Shown here: positions 31,355 to 43,179 of the stretch, piece after piece
Position numbering within the stretch: position 1 is the first letter of the stretch
Layout of the letters: each line of letters begins with the position of its first letter
Source of the DNA: Datisca glomerata
Taxonomy: Eukaryota > Streptophyta > Magnoliopsida > Cucurbitales > Datiscaceae
Direction: 5' to 3'
Length of the DNA: 64,000 nucleotides
Assembly: GCA_003255025.1 (NCBI GenBank)
Contig: QANY01011382.1
Span: 186,001-250,000, forward strand
Notes under the pieces: generated by a model
What the model was told of the DNA's origin: nothing
What the model saw: the letters and a program-made list of their open reading frames with translations, nothing else
Database searches by the model: none
Made by a program: the position numbers and the translations under genes

Positions 31355-34260
31355 TTAGTTTAAATTACTGCCATCTTTATTCCTTTGTTTTGAAAAAGAG
31401 AGAGTGGCCAATGTTTTGAGAATAGAAGGCAGAAAAAGTAGGTTTGCATAGAAGAAAGAGTAACCAATAGGAATGAAGTTCGATGCCAACACGTTGAGGA
31501 CCAGTTGCTGTTTGTTCCCTAGAAATAAGGGACTAATTGACCTTGACCCATATCTCTCTCATAAAGTAGTAAAGTTAAAGACTAAAAATGTCAACCCAAC
31601 AAAGCAAAAGCACTCTACCTATTACTAGGAACTAGCTAGGAACCATACTCTATGCATATCTTCTCTTGTTCTTATTTCATTCTTTTATATTTGCATTTAA
31701 TAATAGTTTAAATTTATGATGAACAAATTAAAACATGTATACCATAATGAAACGGATATAATTTTCATTGAGTTTTTTTAAGCTAAAAAATTGAATGAAT
31801 TATCTAAATTTTTTAAATAATATCCAGCTTGTTCGCTGAACATGAATGAAATCTTCTTTATACATAGTCCGCAAATAATTAGGTTGCACTTGAATTATTC
31901 AAAATAGTTAAATGGTTAGGATTTTGGAAATATGATCTCTACCGTTTACTAAATATGCAATATTCCAGTAGCTAAAGAACATATGTTACGTAAATTGTGA
32001 TTTTGAAATCAAAGTACAAGTTCAATAAAATAAGTTGAAAAATATTTGCTTTAGAAATTATTTTTCTTATTTTCTTTTGTGTGAGTTAAAATTTTGAATT
32101 TTCTTCAAATATTTGAAATATAGATATCAATAAGCGATTAATTATTACATTTTCTCATGTGATATTATACTTAATAATATAAATATAGATGAATCTGATA
32201 CGGCAATATTCTAAAATCAAAGTACCACACTAACTAAACCATCGCAGGAAATTCACTCCAAACTTTAGGAGTTCGAAAAGATTGTCAGCCACAACATTGT
32301 GGAAGGGAAAAACCTTGTTAAAAGATAGAGTTTTAATAGACTTTTTGATTGACAGAAATATATTAGGGCCGTTCCCCAAAAGCTTATATTTGGTTAACAT
32401 TAAAACTGTCTTTTCGTATTTAAAATTTTGATTTATGCTGACATTCAATTTTTTTGTCAATCTGAGGAGAAACAACACCACTTAAGATTTGAAACTAAAA
32501 AAAAAATATAATATACTCAATTTTTGGCTACATGCCGGTCTGGACGTCATCCGCTTAATAGGCCTTTTTTATCTATGTTATTTGTACTCAGGTACCATTA
32601 ACTCTGATAAATGTATGATTTGTTTGAAGAAAATGTTACGTTGATCAAATTTTAAGTGATTAAATAACGTGACAATAATTTATAAATTAATTTATTAAAT
32701 TATGTTAATGAATCATCAAACATCGATATATAAATAATTATTATATCATCTAATCATTTAAAATTTGGTTATTCTAAAATTATTCTTTATTTAAGAAAAG
32801 AAAATCTAAATTAAGATTAATTATGTAAAAGTAAAATGTTAGATCATGGTCAGAGCTGTCTAACATTGTTAATTAGCTAATTAATTTTTAAGTCTTGCGA
32901 GTTGACTGTCGCTATTTGCACAGTATAAATAATGAATAATTATAAAAGGATGTTGAGATAGATAGAGTTAAATTTTTTATTTAATATAAAGGAGAAATCT
33001 AATATAAATTGTTTTATTCGTAAGAAATATTAGAGTCAAGGAACATTGAATAGAGTCAGCTAGCAATCTTTGTCTGGCAAAAATTTCGTACTTCACTTAC
33101 TAGAGTAAATCATGATTTTTTCTAAAGAAGGGAAATAATAACTCGTAAATTCAAAACGTATTTATTTTTTTCCAATAACTGAGATCATGTTAAAATTGAT
33201 TTGTGTACTATCAGATTCAAAATCGTTTTGAGGGGTTTTTACTAAATTTATTGTTTAAACCGCCAGTGTTGTTTTTGATTAAGGTTAATTAATCATTTGA
33301 ATGATTCGCTCATATTTTCTTTACATATGTTACAATTTTTTTAATAAAATTATATTATTAATTTTAAGAATATGATTCGAATCCACATCTAATTCTTAGA
33401 AAATTAAACTCCCTGTGCTCAAAAGTTACACAACTTAAAACAAACATAGAACGACAATATATATCATTCTTACAAAAGATTGTGCTTATAACAAATGACT
33501 CTTAAATATTATTGTTTAAGAAATGTTATTTGTCACTATCTCGAAGTTGGGTTAGCGGAGATGAATCAGTCACATTAAATCCATTCCATAAAATATGTAA
33601 TGATTAAAGTCATCCCATCCCAAAAAATTTTAAGTCTTGAGTTTAATTAAATTTGTAGTAACAATCTTACTCGCTATTTGAAACTGTATGTGTGTTGCAT
33701 AAATTTATTTACTTAAGTCATAACATACATGTCAAGTTGGATTGATACAAATGATTAAGCTTACACACTCATATTTTAAAGTTTGTGGGTTCGAATCATA
33801 TTCTTCAACTCCCCGTCAATAAACTTATACCGGCTTAAAAAACATATTGACTTGGAATATAAATTTAGAATAATTTTCAACTCACAAACTATTTCGTTTG
33901 AGTTAAGTTTAATGACTTTAACATTTTAACATTGAGAAAATATTTTGTAAGTACAATTTAATTATTTAAACTAGTAAGATTGAATTTGTGTTTAATGTTT
34001 ATTGTGCAAAATAAATTTTTACACTAATATCATTTCAAAATTGATTTAGTGTAATTGAAATAGTATTTGATTATTAAATGGTAATTCTATTAGTTAAATT
34101 CAATAAAGTTTCAATATAGAAATTCATATTTGAATTGATTTTGAAAATGATTTTTTGTTTTGTTTTAAAATACTAACTTTGAAAATGTTAAAATTTTATT
34201 AATTTCATAATCAATTATAAAAAAATATAAAACAGTAACCAAACAAGCCCTAATCTTTCT
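31355..34260. other. Intergenic region upstream of the gibberellin oxidase gene
   Basis: AT-rich. A minus-strand frame at 32481-32230 is unrecognised. TGTGGGTTCGAATCATATTC at 33785-33804 and GATTCGAATCC at 33374-33384 (opposite orientation) look like B-box-containing short repeats. No promoter element beyond those near the gene can be claimed. Confidence 0.4.
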
Positions 34261-34285
34261 TCTCTCTCTCTAGCGAATGTGTGCG

Positions 34286-34293
34286 TATATATA
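34286..34293 (+). promoter_or_regulatory. Probable TATA box of the GA 2-oxidase gene
   Basis: TATATATA in GTGCGTATATATAGACATG lies about 140 bases before the start codon, downstream of a CT repeat at 34259-34271 of the kind common near plant transcription starts. Placement is by distance only. Confidence 0.5.
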
Positions 34294-34429
34294 GACATGT
34301 ATCCTCCTTAAGTAACACACATCCATCGCCATCTTAAGTAACAAAATCTCCCTCAAATTGTCATTTCACTTTCGTCTTCGCTCTTTGTAATTAAAGTGTC
34401 AAGCAGAGCAAGAAATCACAGTAGGAAAA

Positions 34430-37348
34430 ATGGTGGTGGCCGCCTCCCAAAACCAAATATGCAGAGAAAATAATAGTAATGGTAAAGATAATCATAACAG
34501 CAAAAAAGAGGTTGAGCTTCCAGTAATTGATCTTTCAAGTGATAAAAGATCAGAGTTAGCAAAGATGATTGTAGAAGCAGCTGAAAAGTTCGGATTTTTT
34601 AAGGTAATAAATCATGGGGTTGGAAAAGAAATTATTGAGAAAGTTGAAGAAGAAAGTTTTGGGTTTTTTGGGAAGAATCAAAAGGAGAAAGAAGCAGTTC
34701 ATGGTGGGCCATCTAATCCATTTGGGTATGGATGTAAAAGGATAGGGTTTAATGGAGATGTTGGAGAAGTTGAATATCTTCTTCTTAATGCTAATCCTCT
34801 CTCTATTTCTCAGATTTCCAACAGCGTCTCAACTGATCCACCCAAATTCAGGTAATTTCCTTCACTCTTTAAGTTTCTCATATTTCTAGCTATTCTTTGC
34901 AAGCCTTTTTTCCCCCTTACGGCTTATTTTTAATGATATTTTGCTTTAGTTTTGTAGACATGTTTGACAAAGTAATTGTTTTTTGTAAAATTTTGAACCG
35001 TGAGTAAGTGTATGAAGAAAACAAAACGTAAAATTGTATTGCCACACTTGCATAATGCTATTTCCAGCATGGCTAAATTTGCCTCATTTATTTGATAAAG
35101 TGTTGAAGGTTTTCCATCTTGGAAGAATTCGTTGTATAAATGTAAAAATGGAAACCAGCCAGCCCAGTCATGAAAATTAGGAGTTTATTTATAAAAAAAT
35201 CTTTAGTACCAATTATATGGGTCTTCTTCATGTAAATTCATGCCTAATATTTAATCAAGCAAAATGTTTTATGAAGCAAAATAGTTCAAAGCGGTTTGTA
35301 AACTAATTTTGCAAATGATGTTTTAATTAGTTAAGAACTTGTAATGCTGGTGGTCTACGCTTTTCAAGACGTAAAAATATATTTTGACAATGGATATATC
35401 ATATAATTAACATTTAGATAGGGTGACTTACAGATGGATAAACACCCCAAACGAATAGGGTGAATCCTGACATGACCAAATATCACGAAAGAACTAAAGA
35501 ACTTTTCAAGTAATGTTTTTCACAAGTCACTCACAAGTACAAGAAAATTTCCATTTAAAGCTTTTTTCACACTGCTGACTACTGTCTTGTCTATCACCTA
35601 TATTTATATATATATATATATATACACGCACACACAAAGCACATCTTTAAATAAATAAAAATTGCCAAATAAAGAATAAGCTCACAGCTGTTAATAAGGA
35701 AATGTAAAGGAAAGCAAAATGAGCGGTAAGATCAGAGATTCAGAAGCCTACTGTGGGACTGTGAGTGACTGTGACACTATATGTTGTGACAGCTCTGTGA
35801 TGACAGCATACATAGAAGCAGTTAGGGGAGTGGCTTGTGAGATATTGGATTTGATGGCAGAAGGGTTGTGGGTCCCAGACACTCAAGTTTTTAGTAGACT
35901 CATCAGAGACGTTGACAGTGACTCAGTTCTCAGACTTAATCACTACCCTCCAATCACCACTGCTCACACTCACACGTCACCTCCCTTTAGAGTTGGGTTC
36001 GGGGAGCATTCTGACCCTCAAATCTTGACCATCCTCAGATCCAACGATGTGGGTGGCCTTCAGATTTCTACTCAGGATGGCATCTGGGTCCCAGTATCCC
36101 CTGACCCTACTGCCTTGTGTGTTAACGTGGGTGATGTTTTACAGGTTATTCTCTTATCTTTCTCTATTTCTCTCTTTTTTTTGCCTTTTTAGTTAATCAT
36201 AATAATCCTCAATATATAGTGAATTGGATTTGATTGAAATGATTTGATGGTGATGGTATGTGAGCCATATTTATTAAATTTTAAATAAAATAAAATTAAA
36301 TTAATGATAAAATATGAATTATGAATAAAATTAATATAAATTAATTATTTAAAAGTTGATCGATAACTTAACAAATATGTGTTTGTTTATTTTATTTCAA
36401 AATGATACTCTATAAAGATGTACATCCCTTCTATTAGAGAACATGAGAGAATTCTATTACATGACATGACATGTTCACTCTAAACATGAACATGAGAAGA
36501 CTAAATTTGATTTAAAAAAAATTAATAAAAAATTAAAAGCAGTCATCTTTTTTTAATCTACGGATACATAAATCTACCAAATATAATAATCCTCAATATA
36601 GTGAATTTGTTCGGATTCGTATTGTCTCGTGTTTTGACAAGTAGGGTTTGAATGTTTTTATTTGCACCAAGTTAAACCAATTCAAGTTATATAGACACAG
36701 TAGATGTATACCAAAAAAAATCCGAATCCTCTATTGTTCCTTCTCAACGACAGAGAGATAACTCGCCCAATTGGTCGTCGGAAGTATTTGTTTACGACTC
36801 CCTATGTAGTTTCAAGGATGAATTGACCGAGATGCCTGATCTAATCCTAATTGTCCATTGATGACGGTCTAACTATAGATCCCACTATAATAGAAATTTG
36901 TGATCACACGCAATGCGTGTGCGACTCCCCTCAAACACCTCAAGAAGTTTGCCTTTGCCTTATTAACTCACTTCTTTGGTTTTTTTAATATTATCAATAA
37001 CTTACATTTTTTCGAGACTAATTTGGATAGCAATTGAGATTTTATATCTAGTAATGTATTGGCCGGTTGATGAAGGCGATGACAAATGGAAGATTTGTGA
37101 GTGTAAGACATAGAGCCATAACAAACTCAGAGAAAGCAAGACTATCAATGGTTTACTTTGGGGCACCACCACTGAATGGATGGATAAGAGCACCAGCTGA
37201 GGTGGTTAAAGCTGATAGCTTTAGTCTCTACAGACCCTTCACTTGGTCTGAATACAAAAAAGCAACTTACTCTCTCCGCCTTGGTGACCGTCGTCTTTCC
37301 CTCTTCTCCTCCAATTATTGCATTTCAGACTGTCCTACTACTACTTGA
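34430..37348 (+). CDS. GA2ox: Gibberellin 2-oxidase (C19-GA type), three exons
   Basis: Exons 34430-34851, 35793-36144 and 37076-37348 join in frame to a 348-residue protein, normal for this family. Introns of 941 and 931 bp have GT-AG ends, the first in phase 2 (split Ser141), the second in phase 0, as usual in GA2ox genes. Seen in the protein: the N-terminal DIOX_N part with VELPVIDLS and FGFFKVINHGV; NPFGYGCKRIGFNGDVGEVE, the class signature; the iron ligands His213 and Asp215 (GEHSDP) and His270 (SVRHRA); and Arg280-x-Ser282 for 2-oxoglutarate. These 2-oxoglutarate/Fe(II) dioxygenases hydroxylate carbon 2 of active C19 gibberellins and their precursors, inactivating the hormone, in the cytosol. 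No stop or frameshift is present, so it may be functional. The exon 2 acceptor was chosen by the family junction; its pyrimidine tract is weak. Confidence 0.95.
35605..35637. repeat. TA/CA microsatellite in intron 1
   Basis: A (TA)n run followed by CACGCACACACA lies about 155 bases before exon 2. Likely polymorphic. Confidence 0.85.
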
Positions 37349-38046
37349 TGTATATTATTAACATTAGTCTCCTCCACTTATCAGTATCACCATTTAGTAA
37401 TACTATAATAACCCAAGTTATAAATAAAATTTGTTTGATAACGTCGAGTTTTTCCTACTCATGTAGAATGGTGTGTTGATATTTATAATTTGATAACATG
37501 TCAGACTATACATAAGTTATACTTTACATAATCAAATAAATTGTCTAAAAACTTTTTCATGAAAAATTACTTGATGTAATGCAGCCAACTTTCAAGCACC
37601 ACGCAGCCTGTTTCGGGTATAATCCCTAGGATGCCAAGTTTTATAAACGATTTTTCGTTGGAACTTTGAGCTTTTACCTTGGAAGTGGGACTTGTACATG
37701 TTTAATTGTCAGTCATATATAATGGTAAATTCTCTCTTCTCCAAGGACTTGGGGTTTGAATATTATGATTAATGACCAGAAGATTAATTGACTACCATCT
37801 CTATTATCACTTTTTTTTAAAGAGAAGCTCATTCTTAATCATTGGACTACTAATCTTCATTTTGACTCAATTAGATAAATAGGTCACTATAGGAGAATAA
37901 ATGAAAAAAATGACCTAAGAAGTAGTAATTTACATAAATGATGGAATTTTATTATGACAATTTTTATAACTAAAAGTATAGTAAATAGACCAAAATACAC
38001 TCACTAATAAGGGATTAAAATCACCATATTCGCGTAGAACCCTAGC

Positions 38047-38145
38047 GCAAGCCAAAGAAACAAAAAGAGCTTTCGGGCAGCAAGCCAAAGAAACAAAAAG
38101 AGCTTTCGGGCAGCAAGCCAAAGAAACAAAAAGAGCTTTCGGGCA
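38047..38145. repeat. Three perfect 33 bp tandem repeats
   Basis: The unit starts GCAAGCCAAAGAAACAAAAA and ends GAGCTTTCGGGCA; copies begin at 38047, 38080 and 38113 with no visible differences. A length of 33 keeps reading frame in both directions. Sequence on the right continues GCGGCGGTGTAGGCGACTAG. Confidence 0.92.
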
Positions 38146-38299
38146 GCGGCGGTGTAGGCGACTAGGAGAAAACCTAGTGTCATTCTACAATCTTGATCCT
38201 AAATCGCACGAAATCCCAATTGCAAGTGTTATATACAGTTTATATTTGAATCTAATTACAAAATCCTGAGTGGAAACCAGTTTGCATTATACGAAATCT

Positions 38300-38790
38300 C
38301 TGCTATATATGAAATCTGATTAGAAACCGATTCGAAACTAGTTTGAAACTGTGCTATATATGAAATCTGAGTTTGAATCGGTTTGTATTGATTGTGTTTC
38401 TAGTTTTGTTCTTTTCATTGGAATCTGAGTTTTAATCAAACTCACTTCCGTTCTTAACGTTTAAATCTAAGTTTGAATCAAACTCATTTTCGTTTCAATT
38501 TGAGTTTAAAGTAGTTCTTAAAGAACTACGTGCTTAAAGCAGAGATCTTGCTTTGATTGTTGGGAAAAATAGTAAAGTTTATAGAGTAAACAGTAAATAA
38601 TATACTGAGAATATCATTGAAGGTTGTAATACTTTTCAACAGTGCATTTTAGGTTTTCGTTTGAATCATAATCAGATTCAAACTTAGATTGACTACAATT
38701 GAATGATTCAAACTCAGATTCAAACTATTGCGAATCTGAGTTTCTATATTCATTGTTTTCTATTTTCGTTCTTATCGTTTGAATCTGAGG
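38300..38790. repeat. Cluster of degenerate GAATCTGAGTTT repeats in both orientations
   Basis: Forward motifs (GAATCTGAGTTTGAATC, AAATCTAAGTTTGAATCAAA, GAATCTGAGTTTC) and reverse ones (TCAGATTCAAACTTAGATT, CAAACTCAGATTCAAAC) recur every 30-60 bp. The inverted pairs between 38660 and 38745 could fold. Confidence 0.6.
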
Positions 38791-39004
38791 CAATATTCAT
38801 TAGTTGATTAGGGTTTAGATTTACAACATTTGACTGTGATTGTGTTCTGAGACATGGCATATTAATGAATATTGTTCATTGTATATTCTTGATATTGTTC
38901 ATTGTGTTCTAAATCTAGACATATTTTTGTTCTGAATCACAGCATATTATGATAGCATCTTCTGTCTCTCTTATGCTGTAAAATAGTAAATATTTATATG
39001 ACAT

Positions 39005-39120
39005 AGATATATATATATATAAACATATATATATATATATGCTTATATATATATATGCTTATATATTAACTGCTCAGTAACACTGATTTTGAATAGTAAA
39101 TATATATATATATATATTTA
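39005..39120. repeat. TA microsatellite cluster
   Basis: Several (TA)n tracts separated by GCTTA or AAACA lie within about 115 bp, about 100 bp left of the CACTA element. Confidence 0.85.
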
Positions 39121-39214
39121 TATGCCTATAGTCATTTACTGTTTGTTAGTACAGTCATGATTAATTTTGCATATATTTATTCATGAATTAGTATATAGGC
39201 AAGAAACCAATATG

Positions 39215-39370
39215 CACTACTAGAAAAATAGTTTTCCTCAGTCATTTTACGGTGGAGGTTCTGCCAACCGCGGCTATAAAATCGGTAAAACTTAAATCGC
39301 CGCCAAATATTTTACATTTAGCAGCGGTTTGAAAACATTTTACGGCGGTTTTAAAACAGCTGATAAATGA
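39215..39370 (+). repeat. Left terminal and subterminal repeats of the CACTA element
   Basis: CACTACTAGAAAAATAG, then TTTTACGGTGG, AACCGCGGC, ATCGCCGCC, TAGCAGCGGTTTGAAAAC and TTTTACGGCGGTTTTAAAAC within 150 bp. The right end has the same motifs in opposite orientation. Confidence 0.88.
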
Positions 39371-39394
39371 GCTTTAAATCCTTAATTTTTTCTT

Positions 39395-39630
39395 TCACCC
39401 AAACCCGTGCGATCTCCCTCTCGCTCTCTCTCTGCAACAGGCGACGGGAACCGCCACCGCGATTTTCTATCATAAGCTCCTACAGGTACATACTCGATTC
39501 TCCCTCTGTCTCTGCAATCTCCCTCTATTTCTCTCTGCAACAAGCTTTTCTCTCTTCCTCTCTTCCCCCCTCTCTGCAATCTCCCTCTCTCTTTGCAACA
39601 AGCTTTTCTATCTTCCCCTCTTCCCTCTAG
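39395..39630 (+). other. Pyrimidine-rich leader inside the CACTA element
   Basis: CT-rich stretch with CTCTCTGCAACAAGCTTTTC repeated near 39534 and, slightly changed, near 39586. Frames on either strand here (39367-39654) are low-complexity translations and not genes. Position fits an untranslated leader before the transposase. Confidence 0.5.
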
Positions 39631-39907
39631 AATTTTTACAACAGATTTTGGCACATTATTAGTTACTATTTTATTATAAATTTATATAAAATTCTCAACA
39701 TGTTGATTGGAGTATATAGATTGGGAGAGACAAAGTATATACACTTAGCTATGTTATCTAAAAATGACCAATCATTGTTAATCTTCATTTCTTTTTATTT
39801 TTCTCATTTGAACTGTTTATGAGTATAGTAATTATTCTGCTTTAATTAGGTTTACACAGAACAACACACTTGGAATGTGATTCTCATCTATATATTTCTA
39901 TTCTAAA

Positions 39908-41602
39908 TGCCAAAAGCATTTGACTCTAGACATACTGAATTCTCATCCGAACCACGTAATGTCAGACTTGGTTTGGCTAGTGATAGTTTCAACCCATTTG
40001 GAGTAATGAGTGTTAATTATAGCATGTGGCCTGTTCTTTTGATTCCATATAATTTGCCTCCTTAGATGTGCACGAAACAAACATCATTGACTCTCTCTAC
40101 TCTTATCCTTGGGCCTAAAATTCCTGGTAATAATATTGATGTGTATTTGCAGCCTTTGATAGAAGAATTGAAAGAATTATGGGAAACAGGTGTCGATACG
40201 TATGATGCATCAAGGAAGGAAGTTTTTCAGATGCACGCGGCATTGTTGTGGACGATTAGTGACTTTCCACGACTAGATAATTTGTCTGAGTGGAGTACAT
40301 ATTCATGTTTTGCTTGCCCTCATTGTAATTATGAGACATATTATCAACACTTAAAATATAGTAAAAAAATTTGTTTCATGGGCCATAGGAGATTTTTAGA
40401 GCGGGGCCATAGGTTTCGTCTTGATAGTAAAAATTTTAGCTGCGCAAATGAGAATAGACCGACTTCTATTTTCTCCTACGGGTTAGATGTTTTACAACAA
40501 ATCCAATGCTTTAATGTCACTTTTAGGAATAGTAAAGAATCTGGCCGAAAATGAAGATCTGGTGATGATAATGTGCAATATTGGAAGAAGATAAATATAT
40601 TTTTCAACTACCTTGATGTAATGCACATTGAAAAAAATGTATGTGATAACATACTAGGGACAATTCTTAATGATGTACGGATGAGTAAAGATAATATAAG
40701 GCCCGCCTAGACCTTTAACATATGTGTATAATGAGTCAACTTAATCCATGACTCAAGGTGATACCACTTACTCACCTCTTACTTTGCTTTCAATGATGAA
40801 TGATGAAAAAGACATATTCTTTAATATGCTGAAGAGTATCCGAGTTCCTGATGGATATTCATCAAACATTTCTCGTTACATCAATTTAAAGCAATGCAAG
40901 ATTCAAGGTCTTAAAAGTCATGATTGTCACATTATCATGTAACAATTTTTACCCATAGCATTACGAGGTGTTTTGGAAAAGAAAGTGTACTCTGTTTTAT
41001 ATGATTTGAGTTGGTTTTTCAGAGAATTATGTTCTAAAAGTCTGCAAATAAATATGATCGACAAACTTAAATCTCGGATTGTTTTCATACTTTGTCAAAT
41101 GGAACAAATCTTTCCTCCATCATTTTCACCATTATGGTACACTTGGCAAACGAGGCAAAGATTGCTGGACTCGTGCATCATAGGTGGATGTATCCTATTG
41201 AGATGTATCAATGTAAAAAGTTTTGTCCATTACTTCACAAGGTAAAATTTACATGCAGTGATGTTAATTAATTTCTTACACATTATTGTATTAGGTATCT
41301 TGGTAAGCTTAATCACATGTTTGTAATATAGCTCATCCAGAAGGTTCCATAGCAGAGGGATACATAATACATGAGTGTGCAACATTCTGCTCGAGATACC
41401 TTGAAGTAACTGAAACAAGATTTAATTGTCCTTCTAAAAAATGGGATGGTGAAGATGAGGAAACCGCGCATGATGGTATTTTTCCTAATAAAGGACGGCC
41501 AACAAAAAGCGCAAAAGAAGGCTATCTTGATAAGAAGTCCTGGTTACAAGCACATAGATTTGTATTATTCAATTTTCAATTGACAGAACCTTTCCAACGG
41601 TA
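39908..41602 (+). pseudogene. CACTA TNP2-type transposase, N-terminally deleted and broken
   Basis: Reading from about 39908 gives FSSEPRNVRLGLASDSFNPF, YSMWPVLLIPYNLPP, a stop where the family has Trp (40063-40065), then PGNNIDVYLQPLIEELKELW, FQMHAALLWTISDFP and CFMGHRRFL: the Transposase_21 core. After 40560 come YLDVMHIEKNVCDNILGT, then DGYSSNISRYINLK, HDCHIIM with a stop for Gln, and ALRGVLEKK; FRELCSKSLQINM and QMEQIFPPSF follow, i.e. the DUF4218 region. PEGSIAEGYIIHECATFCSR (about 41339) and a KGRPTKSAKEGYL tail lie beyond an intron-like gap. The first several hundred residues of the family are absent. The protein would cut and join CACTA ends. Confidence 0.88.
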
Positions 41603-41685
41603 ATAATTTAACTTTTACATATATCTCAACTAAATTGTTGAGTATTTATGTAATTCATTTATCTTGACATGAAAAAAATGTGAAC

Positions 41686-42510
41686 TAGATGTGAAGAGGG
41701 AAAACCGTCGACGTCGACCTGCACCAAACGAGATCCAATGTTTGGTACATGAAAAGCTGTGCTAAGAAACAAGATGAAATGGTAGGTAAATATTTTTTAT
41801 TATAAGTAATATTTTTGTTTTTAGTATTGTGATCAAAATATAATTTTTTAAACATAATGATAGACGAAGGTATTGGGGAGAGAGCCCATTGCGGTCGAAC
41901 TGTTCATAGATCGCATAAAAGCAAATATGCGAATTGGGTAGATCAAGAATCTGCTTCTAGAGTTGTAAGAATTATTTTTAAGTCTATATTGTTCAATATT
42001 TTTTATTTTTTCCACAATATTTGTCACATATGTGATAGAATTGTTTATTTGTGTTGTAGGAGAAAATGAAAGAACTTCTATCAACCCAAATGGAGGATGA
42101 GAATAATATCACCCCTAGAGATGCATTTTCTGAAGTTAAGGGTCCAGAGAATCATGGGCGAGTCCGTGGAATGGGATTGGGTCTAACTCTCACAAGTGTA
42201 TTTGGATCGCAGAGCAGCCACTAGTTTTTTGAAGAGATGTTCATTCCACGTGTAGAACATGAGAGAATTAAGTCACAGGTCCATGAACTTAAAGATGGTT
42301 AAGTTCAACTTCAATCCCAAGTGGTGTATCTTATGAAAATGATGCAAGCACAAAATCCTTCATTCTCATTCTCTGACGGTGATCATGTAAGATTTTTAAG
42401 GAATTTATACTTTAGGTAATTATAAATTATGTTTATTCCAATACTAATACTAATTTTCTTCATTTTTATGTGTTTATAGGATTCTGGAGATCCTCCCTCA
42501 ACCTCATGAT
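41686..42510 (+). pseudogene. CACTA second gene remnant, Transposase_24 (plant transposase) type
   Basis: After a gap, LGREPIAVELFIDR (about 41875) and, after a frame change, KYANWVDQESASR resemble the REPxxxELFxxTHxxKxGxWVDxxSA stretch of Transposase_24 proteins. Then MKELLSTQMEDE, DAFSEVKGPENHGRVRGMGL and GSQSS follow, and a short predicted coiled region (VEHERIKSQVHELK ... LQSQVVYLMKMMQAQ) ends SGDPPSTS. Stops and likely introns (GT at about 41780, 41964 and 42387; AG before 41864, 42060 and 42480) break it. This gene class includes the DNA-binding accessory protein of CACTA elements. Confidence 0.75.
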
Positions 42511-42799
42511 CGCAGAAAGTTTAGTGAGGATGCAAAATACTATATTTGTTTAAGTTTGAACATATATTATTTTGTCTTTAGAATTTGTGAATGTTTCAAT
42601 TGATTGATTCTGAATCTTTAAAATTTGTGAATGTTTGAATTTGTGAACGTTTAAAATGCAAATTTTTTGTGTTTATTTGAATTGATGGACTTTGAACTGT
42701 TGGAATTTTTGTATTGATAGATTCTAAAATATGTGATATAGAGTATTTTTTGAAAATTGTATTTTTGAATATTATGGGATGTTTAAAAAACAAAAAAAA

Positions 42800-43175
42800 A
42801 TTGGCCAAAATTTCAATTTATAGCGGCGGTTTTGGAGCCTATAGAGGTGGTTTAAAACCGGCAGGAAAGATTTTTTTTCCTGTTTCTGTGTATTTGGTAG
42901 CGGTTTGAACCGCTGCTAGATAAACTTTACGGGCGGTTTAAAATCGCCAGTAAAAAGAAAAAACCCGCCGGAAAGGACCCAGGGAAAGATATTTTCTTTC
43001 ATTTTTTGGGCAATCAAACCGCCGCTAAATACTATTTACCGGAGACAAAACCTTTAGGAAAGACACGCCTTTACCCTCGGTCCTACGACGGTTGGAATAA
43101 TCGCTGCCATAAGGCGGCAGCTTTTAAACTGCCGTAAAACTTTTTGGCGGCTGTTTTACAGTTTTTCTTGTAGTG
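42800..43175 (+). repeat. Right subterminal region and terminal repeat of the CACTA element
   Basis: Contains TAGCGGCGGTTTTGG, TAGCGGTTTGAACCGCTGC, CGGGCGGTTTAAAATCGCC, AAACCGCCGCTAAATA and GGCGGCTGTTTTACAG, ending TTTTTCTTGTAGTG. Some motifs form inverted pairs with one another. Confidence 0.88.
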
Positions 43176-43179
43176 ATGC

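Larger units (their letters stand above)
37349..39211. other. Downstream region of the GA 2-oxidase gene, mostly repeats
   Basis: Contains three 33 bp repeats (38047-38145), degenerate GAATCTGAGTTT-type repeats (38300-38790) and TA microsatellites (39005-39120). No gene is seen. A minus-strand frame at 38121-37930 is only the translation of the 33 bp repeats. Confidence 0.4.
39215..43175 (+). mobile_element. CACTA (En/Spm) DNA transposon with perfect ATG target duplication
   Basis: The left end reads CACTACTAGAAAAA and the right end, reverse-complemented, CACTACAAGAAAAA: 14 bp inverted repeats with one difference. ATG at 39212-39214 and 43176-43178 is the three-base target duplication typical of this superfamily. 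Both ends have subterminal AGCGGCGGTTT / TTTTACGGCGGTTT motifs, the kind bound by TNPA-like proteins. The 3961 bp body carries a transposase remnant lacking its N-terminal part and a second transposase-related gene. Likely needs other copies for movement. Confidence 0.95.

Noticed and set aside
32230..32481. 83-codon minus-strand frame upstream of the GA 2-oxidase
   Set aside because: No motif on either strand; composition like intergenic DNA.
35719..35792. Possible earlier start of exon 2 of the GA 2-oxidase (frame open from 35719)
   Set aside because: The family junction and phase fit an acceptor at 35791-35792; the upstream residues are not part of the family and would add an unrelated insert.
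39367..39654. Ser/Leu-rich and Arg/Glu-rich frames on opposite strands
   Set aside because: Low-complexity translation of the pyrimidine-rich CACTA leader.
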